From an uncultured Prevotellaceae bacterium (GTDB lineage: Bacteria > Bacteroidota > Bacteroidia > Bacteroidales > Bacteroidaceae): 37,833 nt of DNA. Of the stretch, positions 7,635 to 13,625 are shown in pieces. Positions within the stretch are counted from its first letter, which is position 1, and the number at the start of each line of letters is the position of its first letter. A program made the position numbers and the translations under genes. The notes beneath the pieces were generated by a model. It worked only from the letters and a program-made list of their open reading frames with translations. It had not been told where the DNA came from and made no database searches. The DNA lies in the NCBI GenBank assembly GCA_947168395.1, contig CAMVLT010000036.1, positions 1 through 37,833 on the forward strand, read 5' to 3'.

Positions 7635-8199
7635 GCCCATACCCGTAGAGTTTATTCTGGGCATTGCGCAGAGCAAGGCAACGCAAGCCCAGCGCCGCCC
7701 CTACATCGAGCTGATAGTGCGGTGGGGCGACGAGATGAACCGTGCCGATGAAGCCTGCCAGCTCTTGGAACGGCTGCGCAAAGGTCAGGTAATTGACCCT
7801 CGCAAGATGCCGCACGAGTTCCAGCCCCGCTATCGTCAGCCCGAGGTGGCCGCCCGGCTCATTGAGATAGTCCGCCATATTAACGACGTCATCGCCTCGA
7901 AGCAGGAGAACTGGACTTGGGCTCACGTCATGCGTGTCATGACCGACGAGGGCATCATTTTCGGTGTCACACACAACAAATTCGACAGCATCATCTGTTC
8001 GATGATACCCGGCAAGGGCCTCGACACCGTCCGCAAGCATGGCGACTACGACTTCATCATGGGGCAGAAGGAGTCGTGGCCTTTCTGGCCAAACCAGTCC
8101 TACATCAATCCCAAGCTCGCTGCCGCCCGCTCCATCTGCAACCAGATAGCCCTCGAGTTCGCACCCGTCCTCAACCGCAAAATCCTCGTCGAGTTCTGA
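7609..8199 (+). CDS. protein of unknown function, second gene of a repeat-bounded pair
   Basis: A 196-aa soluble protein, probably largely helical, with no recognised catalytic motif. Notable segments are IPVEFILGIAQSKA near the start, IDPRKMPHEFQPRYRQPEVAARLIEI in the middle, and WTWAHVMRVMTDEG followed by FDSIICSMIPGKG. The charged helical character would suit a nucleic-acid or protein partner, but this is not evidence of function. The ATG at 7609 is chosen; the frame can be extended to a TTG at 7594. It overlaps the first gene by 26 nt, so the two are probably translated together and may form a complex. Repeat copy E begins 6 nt after the stop. Confidence 0.8.
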   Translation: MTTTLTGIEPIPVEFILGIAQSKATQAQRRPYIELIVRWGDEMNRADEACQLLERLRKGQVIDPRKMPHEFQPRYRQPEVAARLIEIVRHINDVIASKQENWTWAHVMRVMTDEGIIFGVTHNKFDSIICSMIPGKGLDTVRKHGDYDFIMGQKESWPFWPNQSYINPKLAAARSICNQIALEFAPVLNRKILVEF

Positions 8200-8205
8200 C
8201 GCCGT

Positions 8206-8253
8206 CGATGACAGCGATGACGATGACAGCGATGACAGTGGGGGTATTTATTT
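8206..8253. repeat. GATGACAGC-type repeat, copy E
   Basis: CGATGACAG units followed by TGGGGGTATTTATTTGTAC. It is in the opposite orientation to A, B and D and has the same right-hand end as copy C of the MITE-like element. Confidence 0.75.
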
Positions 8254-8255
8254 GT

Positions 8256-8282
8256 ACACAAAAGGAACCGTCCCTTTTGTGT
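8256..8282. terminator. ACACAAAAGG hairpin between convergent genes, possible bidirectional terminator
   Basis: Perfect 10-bp arms ACACAAAAGG (8256-8265) and CCTTTTGTGT (8273-8282) around a 7-nt loop. It lies in the gap between a plus-strand gene ending at 8199 and a minus-strand gene ending at 8289. The same sequence occurs, with one change, inside the gene at 5167-5197, so it is a dispersed repeat that may have been adopted as a terminator. Confidence 0.6.
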
Positions 8283-8288
8283 TCTGAA

Positions 8289-8504
8289 CTATTTCAAAAG
8301 GTAAGACAGAACGTAACGCGGCGACTGGAAGAACAGACCAGTAGAGGCATCAGACAATTTCTCGTAGATGGGCGAGGTGTAAACAAGGTCGATTGCATCC
8401 TCTAACGAGTAGCCTCGCTCCTCAGCCAATATCTGAATCATGCGGGCGGTCACATGTTCCTTCAAGTACTTAAACTCTTGTGGTGTCACGTTTGGCTGTG
8501 TCAT
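8289..8504 (-). CDS. small protein, third gene of a DUF3791/DUF3990 cassette
   Basis: A 71-aa protein, predicted helical, with the pattern ILAEERGYSLEDAIDLVYTS, then YEKLSD, then TGLFFQSPRYVLSYL. Small proteins with this shape commonly accompany DUF3990 genes. The ATG overlaps the DUF3990 stop by 4 nt (ATGA), so it is translationally coupled. Being small and coupled to a likely ADP-ribosyltransferase-like protein, it could be an antitoxin or accessory subunit. The family resemblance is from memory and moderately sure; the function is inferred. Confidence 0.72.
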   Translation of the reverse strand: MTQPNVTPQEFKYLKEHVTARMIQILAEERGYSLEDAIDLVYTSPIYEKLSDASTGLFFQSPRYVLSYLLK

Positions 8505-8980
8505 ATCTTCGTCAGTTTAGCTATAGCACGCTCCGTTCCAAAATAATATTGGAACGTAACTCCCTTTATGTATTTCAGATTTTCCAGAAACTGGTCGAGA
8601 GTGATATCACCGGCCTCATACTTGCCGATTTGCACGCCTACGCGATCATTGGCAATCGGGCCATAGACAATGTCATAGTCATGTGCAGGAATTGCAGTCT
8701 TGTTGTTGCGGTTTAAGAAGATGAATTCAGCCCACTCACGAGTATAGCCCTCGAAGATGAGGACTCGCAAATCGTCAGACTTGAGTACTTGTTCATCGAA
8801 GAGATAAGTGTTCATAACAGGTGAACCTCCCTCTGTCAGTGCCTTAAACTCTCCCATACGCCATGCCTGCTGACGGTCGGCAGAAAGATAGAAACCCCGT
8901 CCGAAATCTTTGTTGGGACGCGACTTCAGGAGGTCAATCATCTTAATGTCGACAGTTGAGCCATGATAGAGTTTAATCAT
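8501..8980 (-). CDS. DUF3990 family protein, ADP-ribosyltransferase-like, candidate toxin
   Basis: A 159-aa protein with the DUF3990 signature: LYHGSTVDI at the N-terminus (His6), DFGRGFYLSADRQQAW (Tyr31) and QYYFGTERAIAKL near the C-terminus (144-156). The H…Y arrangement, with an acidic or Gln residue late in the sequence, resembles the H-Y-E class of ADP-ribosyltransferase folds. Candidates for the third position are Glu82, Glu85 and Gln144, and I cannot choose by eye. It overlaps both neighbours by 4 nt (ATGA), giving a compact three-gene operon with DUF3791 upstream and a 71-aa protein downstream. That compact arrangement is typical of toxin-antitoxin modules. The family call is fairly secure; enzymatic activity and toxicity are inference. 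Confidence 0.8.
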   Translation of the reverse strand: MIKLYHGSTVDIKMIDLLKSRPNKDFGRGFYLSADRQQAWRMGEFKALTEGGSPVMNTYLFDEQVLKSDDLRVLIFEGYTREWAEFIFLNRNNKTAIPAHDYDIVYGPIANDRVGVQIGKYEAGDITLDQFLENLKYIKGVTFQYYFGTERAIAKLTKI

Positions 8981-9195
8981 AGGTAGCCTCCTTTCAGCTT
9001 GCAGTAGGAAGCCATGCTTTGAACCATATCGTCGAACGGTTGAGTATGCATCACGTCGTAGAAGTCGTGGGCTACCTTAATGGCTCCATAGTGGCTCAGG
9101 TAACGGTATGCTTCGACCTCAGTCATCGAATAATGGCTGGCAAATGCTGCTATGAGTGCTACGATATACTCTGATATGTCCTTGATGCTAAACAT
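8977..9195 (-). CDS. DUF3791 family small protein, candidate antitoxin/partner
   Basis: A 72-aa protein with the DUF3791 pattern: MTEVEAYRYLSHYGAIK, then a FYDVMHTQPFDD segment and a C-terminal KGGYL. DUF3791 genes are regularly found beside DUF3990 genes. The start is the ATG at 9195. The TTG at 9201 that would extend the frame is part of a -7-like box, GAATTTTG (minus strand of 9199-9206), so transcription may begin at or next to the ATG and the mRNA may be leaderless. It is first in the operon and overlaps DUF3990 by 4 nt. Confidence 0.78.
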   Translation of the reverse strand: MFSIKDISEYIVALIAAFASHYSMTEVEAYRYLSHYGAIKVAHDFYDVMHTQPFDDMVQSMASYCKLKGGYL

Positions 9196-9216
9196 ACGCA
9201 AAATTCTCTTTAGGTA

Positions 9217-9795
9217 TTACTGACCGACCGGCTGCTTCATAAGCTTCTCCAATTGCGAATCGGGCATTTCCGAGAGTTCTTCGGGCTTGTAGAATTTCGT
9301 TAGCATGGTGGCGATGACTTTGTTGCCGTACAGGAAGACGAAGTCGTAGTAGCCTGGGGCGACCTCATCGGGATGCAGGTAGAACGAACCCCATTGGTCG
9401 GCCTCTTCTGCGTCAGGGTCTCTGTTCAGCTCGCATTCCTGAATGTAGCCTGGGGTGTCGCCGTTCAAGGCGTTTTTCTGGTAAAAGCCCTGGTCGGCAT
9501 TGTGCTTGAAGACCATCACCTTGATGCCCGTCTTTGCGCTGGCCTGCGGATGAAACTCTATCCACTCGTCGAGTTCAAAGACCGAACGGATTCCCTCGGC
9601 GGCGCACGGCTTGTGGTTGAAATCTTCGCTGCCGCAACGGTTGCCAAACAGGCTCAGGCCGCTCATGACGGGCTGCTCGCCCTCTTTGAGATTGACGAAA
9701 TAGAGTTTGCCAAGTACGGCATCAGTGTCGTTGCTGCCCTTGACTGTCGAAAGCAGGGCAAGTACTGCGGTTAATAGTAAAACAATTCTTTTCAT
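9217..9795 (-). CDS. secreted protein of unknown function
   Basis: A 192-aa protein with a clear signal peptide (MKRIVLLLTAVLALLSTVKG), so it is exported. The mature part has two Cys (in GNRCGSED and NHKPCAAEG) that could form a disulfide, a further Cys in IQECELN, and beta-rich segments such as WGSFYLHPDEVAPGYYDFVFLYGNKV. I recognise no family. It lies upstream of the DUF3791 operon on the same strand (21-nt gap to the chosen ATG) but has its own upstream promoter, so it could be co-transcribed with that operon or be unrelated to it. Confidence 0.78.
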   Translation of the reverse strand: MKRIVLLLTAVLALLSTVKGSNDTDAVLGKLYFVNLKEGEQPVMSGLSLFGNRCGSEDFNHKPCAAEGIRSVFELDEWIEFHPQASAKTGIKVMVFKHNADQGFYQKNALNGDTPGYIQECELNRDPDAEEADQWGSFYLHPDEVAPGYYDFVFLYGNKVIATMLTKFYKPEELSEMPDSQLEKLMKQPVGQ

Positions 9796-9821
9796 ATACG
9801 TTCATTATTATTTCCTGCCTG

Positions 9822-9852
9822 CAAAGATACGATTTTTTCTGGAATTGACAAT
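9822..9852 (-). promoter_or_regulatory. promoter for the secreted protein at 9217-9795
   Basis: On the minus strand TATCTTTG (9829-9822) is preceded, 19 nt upstream, by ATTG (9852-9849), a one-base variant of TTTG. The start codon is 26 nt downstream. Confidence 0.55.
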
Positions 9853-9927
9853 GATTTTGCCAAGAATTATGTTTTTGATGTAACAAAGAGTCCCGCTGTT
9901 ACATTTTCCAACATTTGGCCTAAAGGG

Positions 9928-9991
9928 TTCCTGGGGTTTCCGAAGTTTTTCCGAGGTTTTCCGAAGTTTTTCCAATGTTGTTCCGAGGTGG
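9928..9991. repeat. helically phased TTCC repeat array before the primase/helicase-like gene
   Basis: Six TTCC tetranucleotides start at 9928, 9938, 9949, 9959, 9970 and 9981, spacings 10, 11, 10, 11 and 11, close to one DNA turn. Four of the units continue as TTCCGAAGT or TTCCGAGGT. The array ends 18 nt before a promoter and 87 nt before the gene start. The arrangement is iteron-like and could be a protein-binding array for autoregulation or replication initiation. This is read from the sequence; the role is inferred. Confidence 0.6.
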
Positions 9992-10009
9992 AGAAATGAG
10001 GGCGGAATG

Positions 10010-10041
10010 CTTGCTATACATTATTATTATGCGTAACTTTG
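10010..10041 (+). promoter_or_regulatory. promoter for the primase/helicase-like gene
   Basis: CTTG (10010-10013, one off TTTG), 20-nt spacer, TAACTTTG (10034-10041). The leader to the ATG at 10079 is about 35 nt. Confidence 0.6.
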
Positions 10042-10078
10042 TGGTGACAGATTTAAGTTTCACCTTTAAAAACAACGC

Positions 10079-12418
10079 ATGATGAATACCGAAAGACTGA
10101 TTGCAATGAACCGCAAGGTTCAAGCCCCCAAGGGGCAAGTATTCGAGCACACGCTCGAGGAGTTTGTTAACGTCACCCAATCCGACGAGGTGGCAAGTTT
10201 GATAACCAAAATCCGCCAAACGGAAGATAAGGACGAGCGTCGTCGGCTGAAGGGTATGCTTCCCTTCCGCTGTCCTCACTACTTCCGTTTCCGCGACAAC
10301 CATCGCTCGCAGGACTCGATTCTGCCCGAGGAGTTCACGTTCCAGACGTGTGTTGACATCGATGATGCCAGTCAGGTGTCGATGGCTCTGGCTCGCGCGT
10401 ACCATATTAATACTGTGGAGGGCGAGTGGAAGGGTATGCTGCTGCATGCTGAGTATTCGGCCTCGAAGAAGCTGCACTTAGACATTCGCATCCCCGTGGG
10501 CATGACCATTGAGGAGGCGCAGCGTGCCTACACGAAGGCGCTGGGCGTTGACTTCGATGCTGACTGCTGCTCGCCTGAGCGTATGATCTACATCACCGAT
10601 GCCAGTTCGCAGCTCTACACCAGCGACGACTGGCAGGCACGCCTGAGTGATGAGGAATTAGCCGAGCGCCGCAAGGCCTACGAGGAGCGCGGGCTCACTA
10701 TTGACGGTAGGGAGCAGACCCCCTCTGACTCCCCCTGTTTAGGGGGAGAAACCAATGCGGCAGTCACCTCTACTGAACAGGAGGAACAGGGGCAGGCCTA
10801 TCCGGAGGACTACAACGGCATCCCCTACGCGATGATTGTTGAGGAACTGGCCGACCAGCTCGGTGGTGCCCCTGAGCATGGCAACCGCAACGACTTCATC
10901 TACAGGATGAGCTGCCATCTGCGCCACGTCTGCAACGACGACCCTCGCTGGATTCGCACCATTCTGCCCGACTATGGTGAGCAGCACGAGCGGGTGACTG
11001 AGACCATCCAGAATGCCTGCAAGCGCAAGCAATCGGGAGCCATGAGCCAGAAGATGGTGCTGACACTCGACCTCTGCCGCCGCCGTCTGAACATGGAGCA
11101 GGGTAAGAACCGTGAGGCGCTGACAAAAGAGCCCGTGATGCCACGCCGTCTGCCTGCTCCCGTCCGCATCGCCATCTCGAAGGTGCCCGACCACTGCCGT
11201 GCGGCTATGGCCAACGCCATATTCCCTGCCTGGGCTACCCGTATGGGAGGCGTGAGGCTGGAGTATGCCGACAACTCGGAGATGGAGGCCACGCTGATGA
11301 ACGTGCTGGTGGCGCCGATGGCTACGGGCAAGTCGTGCATCAAGAAGCCCATCGACATCTGCCTGAAGGACATCATTGCCCGCGATGCCCTCTGCCGTCA
11401 GCAGGAGCAGGAGTGGAAGGACGAGCAGAACAGCAAGTCGGCCAACAAGAAGGGCACGTTGCGCCCGACGGACATCTGCATCCAGGTGGTCGACTCGGAC
11501 ATGACCAACGCCGCCTTCACCCAGCGACTGGCCGATGCCGAGCGTGCAGGTCACAAATGTCTCTATACGCGCATGGACGAGGTGGAGATGCTGTCGAAGC
11601 TGGCGGGAGGTTCATCTAAGGAGATGGTGAGTCGCATCGTTTGCCGCAACTTCGATACCGACATGTATGGTCAGGAGCGTGTAGGTGCCCTGTCGGTGAC
11701 GGCCCGTGCCCCCATGCGTTGGTGCTGGAATGCATCGACCACGCCTGCATCGGCTATCAGGTTCTTCCGCAAGAATGTGAACGATGGCACCGTCTCGCGC
11801 CTGAATTTCTGCACCATTCCCGACATTGAGGACAACGGCGAGATTCCCGTCTACAAGCGCTACGACGAGAAGTACGAGCAGCAGATGATGGCCTACCTCG
11901 GACTGCTCGACGAAGCCAAGGACCGTGGACTCATTGTCTGTCAGCAGGCTAAGCGCATGGCTGCTGAGCTGAACAAGCTGGGTGTCGAGCGTGCTGCTTT
12001 GTTCGACGACGACGGCTACCGTATTCTGGCCCGCCGTGCTGCTGTCATCGCCTTCCGTAAGGCCTGCATCCTCTACGTCATGAACGGTTGCAAGTGGTCG
12101 CGCGACATTGATGACTTCTGCCGCTGGTCGTTCGATTACGACATGTGGTGCAAGATGAGCCTGTTCAGCGAGGCCCTCGACGAAGACAGGGAGGTTGAGA
12201 TGAAGGTGGCTCGCGGCGGCATGGCCAACATGCTCGACCTGCTGCCCGACGCGTTCACCCGCGAGGAATGCCGCTCCATGCGCATCCAGCAGGGCAAGAA
12301 GAACCCCAATCCGAAGGACCAGCTGGCGCAATGGACAAAGCGAGGCTTCATCACCTACAATGAAGTCACGAGAAAATATCACAAAACCCAAAAGTATCTC
12401 TCGAGCCGTGCGGCTTGA
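10079..12418 (+). CDS. BT4734/VirE-N-like primase fused to a DUF3987-like P-loop helicase domain
   Basis: A 779-aa cytoplasmic protein. The N-terminal about 200 residues resemble the BT4734-like/VirE N-terminal domain seen in Bacteroidales mobile DNA. They contain TCVDIDDAS (Asp93, Asp95), which could be the DxD metal site of an archaeo-eukaryotic-type primase. The second half has a Walker A-like APMATGKS (Lys418) and a Walker B-like YTRMDEVEML (Asp500, Glu501), as in DUF3987/YfjI-type proteins. The linker at about 213-225 is encoded by a repeat hairpin (10729-10748). In Bacteroides such genes are often found with an HU-like DNA-binding protein and an amidase, but here the gene stands alone with its own promoter, phased upstream repeats and terminator. 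A role in replicating or maintaining a mobile element is inferred; domestication is possible. Confidence 0.72.
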   Translation: MMNTERLIAMNRKVQAPKGQVFEHTLEEFVNVTQSDEVASLITKIRQTEDKDERRRLKGMLPFRCPHYFRFRDNHRSQDSILPEEFTFQTCVDIDDASQVSMALARAYHINTVEGEWKGMLLHAEYSASKKLHLDIRIPVGMTIEEAQRAYTKALGVDFDADCCSPERMIYITDASSQLYTSDDWQARLSDEELAERRKAYEERGLTIDGREQTPSDSPCLGGETNAAVTSTEQEEQGQAYPEDYNGIPYAMIVEELADQLGGAPEHGNRNDFIYRMSCHLRHVCNDDPRWIRTILPDYGEQHERVTETIQNACKRKQSGAMSQKMVLTLDLCRRRLNMEQGKNREALTKEPVMPRRLPAPVRIAISKVPDHCRAAMANAIFPAWATRMGGVRLEYADNSEMEATLMNVLVAPMATGKSCIKKPIDICLKDIIARDALCRQQEQEWKDEQNSKSANKKGTLRPTDICIQVVDSDMTNAAFTQRLADAERAGHKCLYTRMDEVEMLSKLAGGSSKEMVSRIVCRNFDTDMYGQERVGALSVTARAPMRWCWNASTTPASAIRFFRKNVNDGTVSRLNFCTIPDIEDNGEIPVYKRYDEKYEQQMMAYLGLLDEAKDRGLIVCQQAKRMAAELNKLGVERAALFDDDGYRILARRAAVIAFRKACILYVMNGCKWSRDIDDFCRWSFDYDMWCKMSLFSEALDEDREVEMKVARGGMANMLDLLPDAFTREECRSMRIQQGKKNPNPKDQLAQWTKRGFITYNEVTRKYHKTQKYLSSRAA
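10729..10748. repeat. CTCCCCCT hairpin repeat inside the primase/helicase-like gene
   Basis: Perfect 8-bp arms CTCCCCCT and AGGGGGAG around GTTT, preceded by ACCCCCTCTGA. This looks like a single arm of the C/G-rich REP-type elements common in Bacteroidota, compare 3090-3207. It is read in frame as an interdomain linker. Confidence 0.55.
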
Positions 12419-12425
12419 GAGATAC
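12394..12425 (+). terminator. hairpin terminator at the end of the primase/helicase-like gene
   Basis: A 15-bp stem with one mismatch (arms 12394-12408 and 12411-12425) is followed by CTTTCTT. The stop codon (12416-12418) lies inside the right arm, so the last residues (…YLSSRAA) are encoded by the terminator itself. Confidence 0.65.
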
Positions 12426-12471
12426 CTTTCTTACACACCGGAAAATGTCCCTACTGTGTAAAAAAAGTGGC

Positions 12472-12840
12472 TTATTCTGCCGACTGAGCCGGAGCAGCAG
12501 GAGCTTCCTGTGCAGGAGCGGCAGCGTCGTTCTGCTGACTGGCACCGAAGCCAGGCAGGTTGTTGGGGTTGGTTGTCGGGTTCTCGATACCCTCCAGCAC
12601 AGAACCTTCAGTAGAAGCCTGAGGTGCAACGTAAGCGCAGGCAATGCTGATGACTACCATAGCGACAGCGAGGCCCCAAGTGGTCTTTTCGATGAAGTCG
12701 GTAGTCTTGCGGACACCGCCAATCTGGTTGTAGGTTGAGAAGTTGGAGGCCAAGCCGCCACCTTTCGACTCTTGGATGAGCACGATGCCAATCATCAGCA
12801 CGGCTGCAATCACGATGAGAATAACTAATAACGTGTACAT
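12472..12840 (-). CDS. secG: preprotein translocase subunit SecG
   Basis: SecG is the small third subunit of the SecYEG inner-membrane translocon. This 122-aa protein has the expected two helices: residues 2-23 (YTLLVILIVIAAVLMIGIVL), followed by the conserved IQESKGGGLAS loop, and a second helix around 53-72. The C-terminal tail (about 75-122) is rich in Ala, Pro, Gln and Glu, a low-complexity extension usual in Bacteroidales SecG. It is the last gene of a minus-strand run and lies 5 nt after the TPR-like gene. A promoter-like element inside that gene (12905-12936) may give it independent expression. Confidence 0.93.
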   Translation of the reverse strand: MYTLLVILIVIAAVLMIGIVLIQESKGGGLASNFSTYNQIGGVRKTTDFIEKTTWGLAVAMVVISIACAYVAPQASTEGSVLEGIENPTTNPNNLPGFGASQQNDAAAPAQEAPAAPAQSAE

Positions 12841-12845
12841 TTTTT

Positions 12846-13604
12846 TTACCTTTTGTTTTTATTGTTGTTTATTATCAATTTCTCTAAGAAACGGATTTGG
12901 TCTGCAAAGTAAGCATTTTTTTTCGGATATTGCAAACTTAATCGCCGAATAATTTCAAGTGCCTTCGAATATCTGCCCTGTTTTATGTAAATTCGGGCTA
13001 AAGTTTCGGTAAAATACCCCTCTTCTGACTCTTTTTCCTCTTCTTCGTGTGGCTCTTCGATGGCTGGTGTGAACTCGGGTGTCTCGTTCAGAACTATCTT
13101 GCCTTTGTCATTATTTATGAATGAATCGATAAGCTCCTGACCGATGAGTTGCGGCACCTTTTCATCGTGGTCTTCCTCGGTTTCGCTCTCAAGAAGATAG
13201 GATACGTAGTCCACGGCGGCATCGGCGGGAGTAGGTTTGCGGCGGGGTTTGCTTTCCTTCTCGTTCTCTTCCTTGGGGATGGAGTCGAGGAAGGTGTCGA
13301 TGAGCGAGATGGTGCGATTCTCACGTCCCTCCTCGTTGTCGGCTTGGGCGGTCTGTGCCTGTGGTGTGCGCAGCCGGTAGTGCGCAGCCTCAATCATCTG
13401 GAACAGCACGCGGCGGTCAGTGATGTAAATGGCAGCACGGCGCAACTCTTCGTCGAACGATGGGTCGTGCAGCAGATAGAGGTTCTGGAGCAGCAGCAGC
13501 CGGGCAGTCTGGAAATAGGGGTAGAGGGCCAGCATGGAGCGTAGCTCGTACAGCGTGTCGCGGTCGAGGTGCTCAGGGTGTTTTATCAGCTCTGCTATTT
13601 CCAT
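12846..13604 (-). CDS. conserved TPR-like protein next to secG
   Basis: A 252-aa cytoplasmic protein without signal or membrane segment. The N-terminal about 85 residues are helical (ELIKHPEHLDRDTLYELRSML, then FQTARLLLLQNLYLL). The middle is charged and low in complexity (about 90-185). The C-terminal part has one TPR-like repeat (YFTETLARIYIKQGRYSKALEIIRRLS). It is found in this position (LptE / this gene / SecG) in Bacteroidales, from my memory of such gene orders, with no known biochemical role. It starts 21 nt after the LptE-encoding frame and ends 5 nt before secG. Confidence 0.82.
   Translation of the reverse strand: MEIAELIKHPEHLDRDTLYELRSMLALYPYFQTARLLLLQNLYLLHDPSFDEELRRAAIYITDRRVLFQMIEAAHYRLRTPQAQTAQADNEEGRENRTISLIDTFLDSIPKEENEKESKPRRKPTPADAAVDYVSYLLESETEEDHDEKVPQLIGQELIDSFINNDKGKIVLNETPEFTPAIEEPHEEEEKESEEGYFTETLARIYIKQGRYSKALEIIRRLSLQYPKKNAYFADQIRFLEKLIINNNKNKR
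12905..12936 (-). promoter_or_regulatory. internal promoter for secG
   Basis: On the minus strand TTTG (12936-12933), 20-nt spacer, TTACTTTG (12912-12905). It lies in the 3' part of the preceding gene, 64 nt before the secG ATG. Confidence 0.55.
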
Positions 13605-13625
13605 GATGGTTGCTTGTTGTTGGGG

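Noticed and set aside
3785..8253. CRISPR array from the repeated GATGACAGC units
   Set aside because: Units are 9 bp, directly adjacent and without unique spacers, and the copies lie apart in both orientations. No cas genes are present.
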